From positions 243,076-307,075 of the forward strand of contig NZ_LMPQ01000010.1 of the NCBI RefSeq assembly GCF_001423905.1: a stretch of 64,000 nt of DNA, written 5' to 3'. Positions 53,107 to 62,114 of this stretch are shown here, piece by piece. The notes beneath the pieces are model-generated. The model ran no database searches, was not told the origin of the DNA, and saw nothing but the letters and a program-made list of their open reading frames with translations. Made by a program: the position numbers and the translations under genes. Position 1 is the stretch's first letter; every line of letters begins with the position of its first letter. Origin of the DNA: Frigoribacterium sp. Leaf186 (GTDB taxonomy: Bacteria; Actinomycetota; Actinomycetes; Actinomycetales; Microbacteriaceae).

Positions 53107-53253
53107 CGGTGACGTCCTTCTGCTGAGGTTCGGCCGGTGACGGCCGCGGTCGGTCGAGCCCTTGCATGCTAGCGGCGACGGCCCCCCGACGACCGGGTCC
53201 CCTCGGCCCGCCGCGGTGCGGGCCGACCCCGAGGGCGACCGCCCGGCCCGGCG

Positions 53254-54311
<1,058 letters not shown>

Positions 54312-54315
<4 letters not shown>

Positions 54316-54851
54316 GGTCGGTCGTCCTGCCGGTCGAGGGGGGCGTCGCCGAACGGCTCGGCCCGGGTCGGAACGGTCTCGGTGACCGCGGCGGGCACGG
54401 TGAGCCTCATGACGACCGCGTCGACACCGTCGGGCATGTAGTAGCGCTTCCGGACGGCGATCGGCTCGAACCCGAGCGACTCGTAGAGGTGCTGGGCCCC
54501 GGGGTTGTCGGCCCGCACCTCGAGGAACACCTCGTGCACGCCGGCCTGCCGCGCCTCGCCGAGCAGCTGCGTCAGCATCGCGCGGCCGAGGCCCCGGCCC
54601 CGGTGTTCGGCGAGCACGGCGATGGTCTGGACGTCGGCCTCGCGGGCCCCCTCCGGCGCCAGCATGCCGGCGTATCCGACGACCGTGGCGTCGTCGCCCT
54701 CGGCCGTGGCCACGAGGTAACGACCACCGGGCGCCGTCAGCTCGTGGGTCATGCTCGCACGCGACCAGGCGTCGTTCGCGAACGTCGTGGTCTCGATCGC
54801 CATGATGCCGTCGAGGTCGTCGAGGGTGGCCGTGCGCAGCAGGACGCTCAT
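54312..54851 (-). CDS. rimI: Ribosomal protein S18-alanine N-acetyltransferase
   Basis: The product is 179 aa: [22 protein letters not shown] at the N-terminus, [20 protein letters not shown] with the acetyl-CoA loop, and [28 protein letters not shown], diagnostic of RimI. A C-terminal extension of about 25 residues ([18 protein letters not shown]...) is not part of the domain. ATG 54851 overlaps the tsaB stop (ATGA). In actinobacteria RimI may have broader N-terminal acetylation targets than S18. Confidence 0.93.
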
Positions 54852-55522
54852 CGCGTCACCGGCTTCGGGCCGGCCGACGGGGTCACGTCGGGCTCGCGGA
54901 GGTAGAGCGGCTCGGCCTCGGCGAAGGCGCGACCGTGCTCGAAGAGCCGCTCGGCCAGCATGCCCAGGGCCGCCGCCGAGACCGCCGTCGCGTCGGGGTC
55001 GGTGCGGGGCCAGGACGAGGAGGCGCCGGTCGCCTCGTCGAGGTCGGCCGGCTTCGTGAGGGCGGGGCCGGCCGCGAGCACGGGCAGGCCGTCGTCGTCG
55101 AGACCCGACCACGCGCTGAACGCCACCTCGCGGCGCCGGGCGTCGGTGACGACGACGAGGGGCGAGTCGAGTCGGCCACCGGCCGTGGTGACCGGACGAC
55201 CGGCCTCGGCCGAGAGGCGCTCGAACGCGACCGCGTCGTGGCTGCCGACCGACAGGCAGGGGACGCCTGCCCCGAAGGCGAACGCCCGGGCGGCGGCGAT
55301 GCCGACGCGGAGGCCCGTGAAGGGGCCGGGGCCGCGACCGGCGACCACGGCCGAGAGGTCGGACGGGGCGACGCCCGCCTCGCGGAGGGCCTCGTCGATC
55401 AGGCTGCCGATCACCTCGGCGTGGCGCCGGGTGTCGGCGACCGTGCGTGCGGCGAGGACCCCGCCGTCGCGGTCGACGACGGCGACGGACGAACCGGCTG
55501 AGGTGTCGATGGCCAGGATCAC
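54848..55522 (-). CDS. tsaB: tRNA threonylcarbamoyladenosine biosynthesis protein TsaB
   Basis: The product is 224 aa: [54 protein letters not shown] and [10 protein letters not shown] are TsaB hallmarks. It is the inactive ASKHA partner of TsaD in t6A synthesis. It heads the tsaB-rimI-tsaD operon. GTG 55522 has a -10 7 nt upstream. An internal [10 protein letters not shown] segment is encoded by a variant copy of the dispersed repeat. Confidence 0.95.
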   Translation of the reverse strand: MILAIDTSAGSSVAVVDRDGGVLAARTVADTRRHAEVIGSLIDEALREAGVAPSDLSAVVAGRGPGPFTGLRVGIAAARAFAFGAGVPCLSVGSHDAVAFERLSAEAGRPVTTAGGRLDSPLVVVTDARRREVAFSAWSGLDDDGLPVLAAGPALTKPADLDEATGASSSWPRTDPDATAVSAAALGMLAERLFEHGRAFAEAEPLYLREPDVTPSAGPKPVTR

Positions 55523-55529
55523 GGGGTCA

Positions 55530-55535
55530 ATCGTA
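55530..55535 (-). promoter_or_regulatory. -10 element TACGAT for tsaB-rimI-tsaD, leaderless start
   Basis: TACGAT on the minus strand is followed by TGACCCC and the GTG at 55522, without an SD. Confidence 0.5.
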
Positions 55536-55571
55536 GGCGGTGTCGGGGGGCCGACCCGCGCCTCCGGAGGG

Positions 55572-55605
55572 GTGACGGAGCCCGGCCGGGGCCGGGCTCC
55601 GTCAC
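55572..55605 (-). terminator. Hairpin terminator after the beta-helix gene
   Basis: GTGACGGAGCCCGG (55572-55585) pairs perfectly with CCGGGCTCCGTCAC (55592-55605). It begins 6 nt after the stop of the secreted beta-helix gene. Confidence 0.8.
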
Positions 55606-55610
55606 GTCGA

Positions 55611-58112
55611 TCAGAAGGCGCCGATGCGCCGGGCCGAGCCGGGCTGGCCGATCAGGGCCGCGATGTCGGACGGCAGGGTCGAGACGATGCCGAGCGACGA
55701 CGCGAGCAGGCCCGTCATGCCACCGAGGTCGAGGACCGACGACGTCTCGACGTTGCGCCATGACGAGTTCTTGGCCGACAGCGCCGCCACGCTGTCCAAC
55801 CTGGTGACCGTCTTGTTGTCGCCGCCTCCCCAGCCGACCAATGTCGCCTGAGCTGTCGTGCGACGCTGGTTGAACGCGTTGCCGGTGAACGAGATGCCCA
55901 TCGAGTCCGCCGAGCGGTTCGTCTTGCCGTCGAGGACGAACACTTGGTAGGAACCGCCGCTGCCGAAGGCGTTGTTGGCCACGGTGATCTTGCCGGTCAC
56001 CCAGCTCATGGTCGGGTCGGGAAGAGGACGACGGCGGTCCTGGCCCGTCGAGGCCGTCGCCTGCCGACGCTCGTCCTGCGTGATCTTGACGCCGAACTGA
56101 CTGAAGCCGCCGATCGAGTTGTTGTAGACGCGGACGTCGTCGGTGTTGAAGATCTGCAGCCCGGCCTTGCCCCCGGTGATCACGTTGTCGGCCACCACGG
56201 CCTTGCTCGAGAGCTCGAGCTGGATGCCCGTCCACTCGTTGCCGTCGACCGTGTTGCCCGTGATCTTGCTGTCGTAGACCGACTCGTCGAGCCAGAGACC
56301 CGAGCTGTAGTTGCGGCTGATGTCGTTGTTCGTGACCGTGACGCCGCGCGACCGGGTGATCTTGACCCCGCCCGACACCGGAGCCTCCTTGAAGCGCTGC
56401 CAGTTGTTCTGGCGGATCACCGAGTCGGTGAGCTCGAGGTCGTACGAGGCGTTCGTGCCGACGCCGAGCAGGCCGCTGCGCTCGACCGTCAGGTGCTGCA
56501 GGCGGCCGCCGTTGTTCTCGAGGTTGATGCCGATCATGGCGTTGTCCTGGATGACCAGGTTCTCGGCGGTGCCGCCCGTGTTGCCGAGTCGGATCGCACC
56601 ACGGTCGGCGTACGGAGTCGCGTAACCTCGGACGCCGAGGCCTCGGATGGTCGAGTCGGGGGACTGGACCCAGATGGCCTGACCCTTGTTGCTGATCCGC
56701 ACGGCATGACCGGACGGGTCGCTGCCGAGCAGGATGCGGCCGGAAGCCGGATCGGCCGCGAACGTTCCTGGTGCCAGACGGTCCGGGGCGACCTGCGTCA
56801 GTTGCACGCCGTCGTAGAAGAGCTGGTCCGGTCGCGCCGCCAACGGGAACGCGGCGGAGACGAAGCGGGGGTTGTCCGCGACGTTGTCCATCGTGTTGCT
56901 CGGGAAGGACGACCAGGGCGTGCTCCAACCGGAGCCGGCGCGCTGCCACGACGAGACGGGCACGGAGCCGTCGAGCCAGACGGCCTCACGAGGGAACGAC
57001 TGGATCGTCAGCTTCTTCTGGAACGGCACGACGACGCTCTCGTTGTACGAACCGGCGCGCAGCACGACGGTCCCGCCCGAGGGGGCCTTCGCGACGGCTG
57101 CGGCGAGGGTGCGGAGCGGGGCCGACTGCGTGCCTGCCGCCGAGTCGTTGCCGCCGGGGGCGACGATGATCGCACCCGCCGGGACGGCGTACGACGTGCC
57201 GCCGACGGGTGCCGAGCCCTGCGAACTCGACGGCGACGTCACCGGAGCCGTCGGCTCAGGCGTCTCGGTCACCGGGGTCGTGGGAGCCGGCTCAGGAGTG
57301 GGGGTGGTGGGTGTCGGCACCGGGACGGGAACGGGAACGGGCGCTGCCGTCTGGGGCGAGGTCGTCACGGAGAGGTCGTCGAATCGCGTCTCGACAGCTC
57401 CCTTGTTGCCACCGGAGGCGTACTGCCAGATTCCGACGACGCCAGGAGCAGCTACGCGCGTCGAAGAGGAGTCCTGGACCGAGACCTGCCAGTCGGGCTC
57501 CGTCGCGCCGCGGACCCAGGCCTTGCCCTGGAAGGTGACGGTCGTGGCGCCCACCGCGCGGAACGCCACGGCGACCGTGGAGCCCGTCGTCACCGACGAC
57601 GGCAGCACGGTCTTTCCCATCGGGCTCTCCTTGCCCTTCCACACCCGGCTCATCGCGAGCACGGCCTTGCCCGAGGTCCCCAGCTCGAGGCGACCCCGGT
57701 ACGTGGAACCGTCCGTCTGCCGACGGAGTTCCCAACCCTGGTAGAGGGACGCCGGGGTCGTCGGCAGCGTGATGCTCTGACGAACCTCGACGTCCTGGGC
57801 CGAAACCGACTTCAGGGTGGCCGTCGCGGACCCACCGGGCTTGAGCCCTGTGATCTTGGAGACGCCGTCGCCGACCGAGAAGGCCGCCGAGGGGCTCGCC
57901 CAGGTCGTCCACGCTCCGCCCTCCTCGGCCGAACCCCAGCCACCGGTCGCCGTGCGTGACGCCGTGTCGACCGCGACGGTCGTCGGAGCGGCGGAGGCGC
58001 TGGTGGCCGGCACGAGGACGGCCGCGAGGCAGGCCACGGCGGTCACCAGTGCGCCCACCACCGGACGTGAACGGGTGGGCGGGTCGAGCCGGGGCGTGGG
58101 GGCGCTGGACAT
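55611..58112 (-). CDS. Secreted right-handed beta-helix protein (pectate-lyase / polysaccharide-epimerase-like)
   Basis: The product is 833 aa. A signal peptide spans about 17-43 (ALVTAVACLAAVLVPATSASAA). Residues 44-255 form a jelly-roll, LamG-like domain (GWELRRQTDGSTYRGRLELG...). A Pro/Thr/Val linker (about 262-320) follows. From about 340 there is a DUF1565/beta-helix entry (IIVAPGGNDSAAGTQSAPLRTL...GTVVLRAGSY), then regular parallel beta-helix rungs (IRGLGVRGYATPYADRGAIRLGN...; ITGNTVDGNEWTGIQLE). Such folds lyse, epimerise or bind acidic polysaccharides; no catalytic residues are confidently seen. ATG 58112 has AAAGGAG 5 nt upstream. The polysaccharide-type neighbours support a role outside the cell. 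Confidence 0.85.
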   Translation of the reverse strand: MSSAPTPRLDPPTRSRPVVGALVTAVACLAAVLVPATSASAAPTTVAVDTASRTATGGWGSAEEGGAWTTWASPSAAFSVGDGVSKITGLKPGGSATATLKSVSAQDVEVRQSITLPTTPASLYQGWELRRQTDGSTYRGRLELGTSGKAVLAMSRVWKGKESPMGKTVLPSSVTTGSTVAVAFRAVGATTVTFQGKAWVRGATEPDWQVSVQDSSSTRVAAPGVVGIWQYASGGNKGAVETRFDDLSVTTSPQTAAPVPVPVPVPTPTTPTPEPAPTTPVTETPEPTAPVTSPSSSQGSAPVGGTSYAVPAGAIIVAPGGNDSAAGTQSAPLRTLAAAVAKAPSGGTVVLRAGSYNESVVVPFQKKLTIQSFPREAVWLDGSVPVSSWQRAGSGWSTPWSSFPSNTMDNVADNPRFVSAAFPLAARPDQLFYDGVQLTQVAPDRLAPGTFAADPASGRILLGSDPSGHAVRISNKGQAIWVQSPDSTIRGLGVRGYATPYADRGAIRLGNTGGTAENLVIQDNAMIGINLENNGGRLQHLTVERSGLLGVGTNASYDLELTDSVIRQNNWQRFKEAPVSGGVKITRSRGVTVTNNDISRNYSSGLWLDESVYDSKITGNTVDGNEWTGIQLELSSKAVVADNVITGGKAGLQIFNTDDVRVYNNSIGGFSQFGVKITQDERRQATASTGQDRRRPLPDPTMSWVTGKITVANNAFGSGGSYQVFVLDGKTNRSADSMGISFTGNAFNQRRTTAQATLVGWGGGDNKTVTRLDSVAALSAKNSSWRNVETSSVLDLGGMTGLLASSLGIVSTLPSDIAALIGQPGSARRIGAF

Positions 58113-58351
58113 CGGCGCTCCTTTCGTCGAGGTGGAGTACTGATGATCGCGTCGCGGCACCCCCAGGACGGGGGCTTGCGGAAATCCGATCGGAAGAGGC
58201 GGATCGGGTCCTTCCGAGGACAAGACGTGATCTTGTTACATTCACGCTCACTCCGCAACCCTCCGTCAGCCCCCGTCGTGGTGGCTCCCGCTCGGGTGGC
58301 AACCGTCCGGGGGGCACCCGGACCGGGGTCGAGGAGACCTCATGCGTCGCT

Positions 58352-58357
58352 TAGAGT
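58352..58357 (+). promoter_or_regulatory. -10 element TAGAGT, leaderless start of the Wzy/ligase-like gene
   Basis: TAGAGT is followed by TCACGC and the ATG at 58364, with no SD. The remaining 58113-58351 contains only an A/T-richer spot near 58210-58250 (TTGTTACATTC), likely the promoter of the divergent beta-helix gene. Confidence 0.5.
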
Positions 58358-58363
58358 TCACGC

Positions 58364-59665
58364 ATGACTGAGCTCAGGGTCGGCCCGGCGGCCAGGACGG
58401 CCGACTTCGGGGCACCGCGCCGGACCGGTCGCGGCGACGCGCGTACGTGGGTCCGCGTTCTCGCCGCGGCCTCGCTCGTGGTCCTCGGTGCTCGCCTGAC
58501 GTTGCCGCAGGGCCTCCAGGCTGGCTTCGTCGTGGCCGCAGTCCTGTCGCCCGTGTGGTGGGGGGCCTTGCGGCGTCATCGCTGGGGCGTCCCGTTCATG
58601 TCCCTCGGGCTCGCGGCGACGGCCGCCGGGATCTGGCTCGGCGTCGCCAACACGAGCGACCACGAGCTCTCGAGTTCGGCGGCCCTGCCGATGACCGTCA
58701 TCCTGCTGGGGACCCTCCTCAGCGTCGGGCTCTTCCTCTGGGCCCAGGAGGCGTTGACACCCGAACGCGCCGTCCTCTGGTTCGGCATCGGGCTCGCTCT
58801 GGGGTTCACCCCCGACACACCTCTCTTCGCGAGCAATCCCTGGAAGTTCGGCTTCGCGTTGCCTGTGACGGTCATAGCACTGGCCTTGGCCGCGCGCTTC
58901 GGCCGACGTTGGGAGTTGGCCGTCCTGGTCGCCCTGACGATCGTCGCGGCCCTCAGCGACTTCCGGTCCGCCTTCGGGCTCCTGCTGCTCGCTGCCCTGC
59001 TCGTGTTCGCCCAAGTGGCGATCGTGCGCCCACACCGACGCCCCTCGCCCGTGGCGGTCTTGGTCGGGCTGGGGGCCCTGGGCGTCGTCGTCTTCCAGCT
59101 CGGCCAGGCCCTCATCCTCGACGGTTACCTGGGACTCGCGACGCAGACCCGCAGCATCGAGCAACTCCGCGGCTCAGGCTCGCTCATCCTCGGCGGCCGG
59201 CCCGAGCTCGCCGCGACCGGTGCGTTGATGCAGCACCATCCCTGGGGGTTCGGGGCAGGCTCGGTGCCGACACCGGACGACATCCGCCTCGCGAAAGAGG
59301 GCATGAACGGCATCGGGTACCAACCCGACAACGGCTACGTCGAACGGTTCATGTTCGGCGGCCACTTCGAGTTGCACTCGGTCTTCGGCGACCTCTGGGC
59401 CCAGTCCGGCATCGTCGGGCTGGCGCTCGTGACCGCTGTGCTGGTCCTCCTCGCAGTGGGCGTCATCCGTCGCATCGCGGAAGGCACGGCGAGCGGCATC
59501 CTCTTGTTCACCGCAGCCCAGAGCACCTGGAACCTCTTCTTCGCACCGTTCTACAGCGCGTTCCCGACACTCGTGATCGCGCTCGCGCTCGCATTCGTGC
59601 CCGTCGAGAGGTTCACGGGCGGTCCCATCGTTCGACGATGGTCATCGTTCCGGCCCACCGACTGA
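58364..59665 (+). CDS. O-antigen ligase / Wzy-like polytopic membrane protein
   Basis: The product is 433 aa with about eleven TM helices. A long loop near residues 265-345 (TRSIEQLRGSGSLILGGRPE ... NGYVERFMFGGHFELHSVFGDLWAQSGIVG) carries the His-plus-xxQxGxxG pattern typical of Wzy_C polymerases/ligases (glycan polymerisation or transfer from a lipid carrier on the outer face of the membrane). DFRSAFGLLLLA matches the conserved Arg segment before that loop. The substrate is unknown. Its last 53 bp overlap the end of the convergent glycosyltransferase gene. Confidence 0.8.
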   Translation: MTELRVGPAARTADFGAPRRTGRGDARTWVRVLAAASLVVLGARLTLPQGLQAGFVVAAVLSPVWWGALRRHRWGVPFMSLGLAATAAGIWLGVANTSDHELSSSAALPMTVILLGTLLSVGLFLWAQEALTPERAVLWFGIGLALGFTPDTPLFASNPWKFGFALPVTVIALALAARFGRRWELAVLVALTIVAALSDFRSAFGLLLLAALLVFAQVAIVRPHRRPSPVAVLVGLGALGVVVFQLGQALILDGYLGLATQTRSIEQLRGSGSLILGGRPELAATGALMQHHPWGFGAGSVPTPDDIRLAKEGMNGIGYQPDNGYVERFMFGGHFELHSVFGDLWAQSGIVGLALVTAVLVLLAVGVIRRIAEGTASGILLFTAAQSTWNLFFAPFYSAFPTLVIALALAFVPVERFTGGPIVRRWSSFRPTD

Positions 59666-61175
59666 CAGGTGTGAAGCCCGCGCGTTCGAGCACCTCGGCG
59701 TCGGCCGCTCCGGTCGGTGCGTCGGACGGAGAGACGACCCAGACTCGGTCGACCTGGGCCAGCCGGGTGCGCGGGGACTCGAGTGGCCACGCGGTGCCCC
59801 GAAGGGAGTCCTGAGCAGCCGGTCCGGTCCTGCGGGTGACGTCCACCAGATCCTCGAAGGCGTCAGGGTAGGCCACCGCGACGTTGCTCGTGGTCCGGTC
59901 GACCACCGTCGCCACCTCGTCACCCAGGGGAGCGAAGTACACCCCGTCGCCCGGAGACGCCGATGCGTCGACCACCGCGGCGGCCTCGGCCCAGTCCGTG
60001 CCGCTCTTGCCCGTCACCTGCCGCTGCGAGACGTAGATCGGAGCGCAGAGCGCGACGACGACGACGACGACGACCACCCGGGTCGTCCGACGGCGGAGGG
60101 CGGCGACGCCGAGTCCGACGAGGGCGGCGCAGGCGGGGGCGGCGAAGGTGAAGTACCGCGGGTTGTACAGCGGGCTGACCGCCAGGCTGTACGCCACGAC
60201 GATCACCGTGGGCACGACGAGGACGGGCACGAGCACCCGCAGGGCGTCGCTCCCGCCGCGGTGACGGCCGGCCACCACCGCGATCACGATCAGGACCCAG
60301 CCGACCACGGCCAGGGCGAGCGAGGCCAGCGCCCAGGGCTCGGTCGGCGAGGCGGTCGACGTCACGCGGGTCGGGGTCCCGCCGAGGAACCACTGGTTCA
60401 CGACCACGCCGCGCGCGATCTGCACGAGGCCGAGCCGGTTGTCCCCGAGCTGACCCTGCTGACCCGCCGCGAGCAGCACCACGGGCGACGCCGCGAGGCC
60501 GCCGCCCGCGGCCGCGACCAGCCAGGCGAGACGTCGTCGGACGGCGACGTCCCGCGCGAGGACGACCGTGACCGCGTGGGCGACCGCGAGCAGGGCGACG
60601 TAGATGTTGAGGGCCGTGCCGACCCCCAGGAGGGCGGCGTACCCGATCCACCGAGCCGCGCCTCCCCGGCGCAGGGCCACCACGAGCAGCACGGTCGCCC
60701 AGACGGCGAAGGCCGCGCTCGGACCGAACGACCGCGCCTCGACGCCCATCCAGGTGATGCGGGGCAGGACGATCGCCACCACGGCGCCGAGCACCGCCGC
60801 GTCTCGTCGGCCGAGCACGACGAGCAGACGGTGCACGCCGACCACCGAGGCGCCGACGGCCACCGCGCTCGGCAGCCGCAGGGCGAACGGCGAGATGCCG
60901 GCGACGCTCGTCCACAGGTGCATCACGAGGTAGTAGGCGGCGTGCACGGCGTCGATCCGCTGCACCAGCGCCCACAGTTCGGGCAGCGACCGCGTGGCGG
61001 CCGAGATCGTGGCGGCCTCGTCGGTCCAGAGCGACACGGTCGACGAGCCCACCAGCGCCACGGCCGTGCCCGCCAGGCCCCACGCGAGCGGGACGGCGGC
61101 CGAGGAGGCGCGCGACCGACGCGAGGACGCCGCGGTCCCGGCCGGTCGGGTCGTCGTCGGGGTGGTGGTGGTCAT
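59613..61175 (-). CDS. GT39/PMT-like membrane glycosyltransferase
   Basis: The product is 520 aa from ATG 61175 (GAGG 6 nt upstream; GTG 61187 is an alternative). The first extracytoplasmic loop has SLWTDEAATISAATRSL, the WxDE motif of GT-C enzymes (PMT/ArnT), followed by HAAYYLVMHLWTSVAG and about 11 TM helices. LYNPRYFTFAAPACAAL is the loop-TM motif common to these proteins. A run of eight valines in one TM helix is encoded by a GAC/GTC repeat at about 60054-60078. The C-terminal about 120 residues are a soluble periplasmic domain. It likely transfers a sugar from a polyprenyl donor to a glycan or protein. Confidence 0.85.
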   Translation of the reverse strand: MTTTTPTTTRPAGTAASSRRSRASSAAVPLAWGLAGTAVALVGSSTVSLWTDEAATISAATRSLPELWALVQRIDAVHAAYYLVMHLWTSVAGISPFALRLPSAVAVGASVVGVHRLLVVLGRRDAAVLGAVVAIVLPRITWMGVEARSFGPSAAFAVWATVLLVVALRRGGAARWIGYAALLGVGTALNIYVALLAVAHAVTVVLARDVAVRRRLAWLVAAAGGGLAASPVVLLAAGQQGQLGDNRLGLVQIARGVVVNQWFLGGTPTRVTSTASPTEPWALASLALAVVGWVLIVIAVVAGRHRGGSDALRVLVPVLVVPTVIVVAYSLAVSPLYNPRYFTFAAPACAALVGLGVAALRRRTTRVVVVVVVVALCAPIYVSQRQVTGKSGTDWAEAAAVVDASASPGDGVYFAPLGDEVATVVDRTTSNVAVAYPDAFEDLVDVTRRTGPAAQDSLRGTAWPLESPRTRLAQVDRVWVVSPSDAPTGAADAEVLERAGFTPVSRWAGTMTIVERWDRP

Positions 61176-61340
61176 GGCCGTCCTCACGCCTGGCCGACCG
61201 CGGGCCGTCGCCTCGGGCGAGGGAGAGGGCGACCGGGCCGACGGGTCGGGTGCGGGTGGCCCGGAGTGCTGGCATGCTAGCAGCGGCCCTGGACCCCGCC
61301 GGCGTCCGGCGGGACGGGCCCACCCGACCGAGGAGACGCC

Positions 61341-62000
61341 ATGTCGTCAGACGACCAGACGCCCACCGACCCGACCACCCCGCGCTCCCGTCGTCGCCTC
61401 GTGATCGTCGGCGGCGTCGGCGTGGTCGTGCTCGCCCTGCTCGTCGCCCTCGTGATCGTGCCGGCGGTCACCGGCGGCGAGGACGACGGACCCGGAGCCA
61501 CCGGGACGGCGACGGGATCGGACTCCCCCTCGGACGCCGCGTCCTCGACCGGCGCGTCGGCGGTGCCGACCGACACCGCGCCTCCTGCGGCGGGCCCCGA
61601 CACACCCGAGGCACCACCCGTCGGCCTCGACGAGTCGCCCACCGTCGTGGACGGGGTGACGGTCCGGGTGAAAAGCCTCGACGGGGTCGACGGAGAGGCC
61701 ACCCTGCCCGGCGAGGTGAGCGGGCCGGCCGTGCGTGCCGAACTCGAGGTGGACAACTCGTCGGGCGACCCCGTCGACCTGTCGACCGTCGTCGTGAACC
61801 TGGCCTACGGGTCGGACCGCACGCCCGCGAACACGTTCTCGACCGGGACTTCTTCGTTCCCGGCCAGCGTCGACGCCGGGGCCACGGCGACCGGGGTCTA
61901 CGTCTTCGCGGTGCCCGCGGACGCCCAGGACGACCTGCGCCTGACCGTCGACTACGCCGTCGACGTGCCCGTCGTCGTCTTCGAGGGGTCGACCTCGTAG
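61341..62000 (+). CDS. Membrane-anchored protein with DUF4352-like beta-sandwich domain
   Basis: The product is 219 aa. A basic N-terminus (TTPRSRRR) and one TM helix (about 20-44, LVIVGGVGVVVLALLVALVIV) are followed by a Ser/Thr/Ala/Pro-rich linker (45-95) and a beta domain (VVDGVTVRVKSLDG ... AVRAELEVDNSSGDPVDLSTVVVNL ... GVYVFAVPADAQDDLRLTV). The arrangement resembles DUF4352 extracellular immunoglobulin-like proteins. GAGGAGACGCC precedes ATG 61341, a good SD. Function unknown; probably a cell-surface protein. Confidence 0.82.
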   Translation: MSSDDQTPTDPTTPRSRRRLVIVGGVGVVVLALLVALVIVPAVTGGEDDGPGATGTATGSDSPSDAASSTGASAVPTDTAPPAAGPDTPEAPPVGLDESPTVVDGVTVRVKSLDGVDGEATLPGEVSGPAVRAELEVDNSSGDPVDLSTVVVNLAYGSDRTPANTFSTGTSSFPASVDAGATATGVYVFAVPADAQDDLRLTVDYAVDVPVVVFEGSTS

Positions 62001-62028
62001 TACTCCTGTACCCAGAACGGGGGCCAAT

Positions 62029-62046
62029 GTCCCCCCTAGGGGGGAC
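62029..62046. promoter_or_regulatory. 18-bp perfect palindrome GTCCCCCCTAGGGGGGAC
   Basis: An 18-bp perfect palindrome ends 2 nt before a -10 (TATAGT, 62049-62054), so it occupies the spacer/-35 zone of the promoter for the secreted protein at 62115. This is the classic position of an activator or repressor operator. Confidence 0.65.
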
Positions 62047-62048
62047 CT

Positions 62049-62054
62049 TATAGT
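62049..62054 (+). promoter_or_regulatory. -10 element TATAGT for the secreted multidomain protein
   Basis: TATAGT is a close match to TANNNT, 60 nt before ATG 62115. No -35 is apparent; the palindrome at 62029-62046 takes its place. Confidence 0.55.
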
Positions 62055-62114
62055 CGTCAAGCCATCGGTACCCGAATGCCGGTGTCACTTACCCGACCCG
62101 AATGAGGCCTCCCC

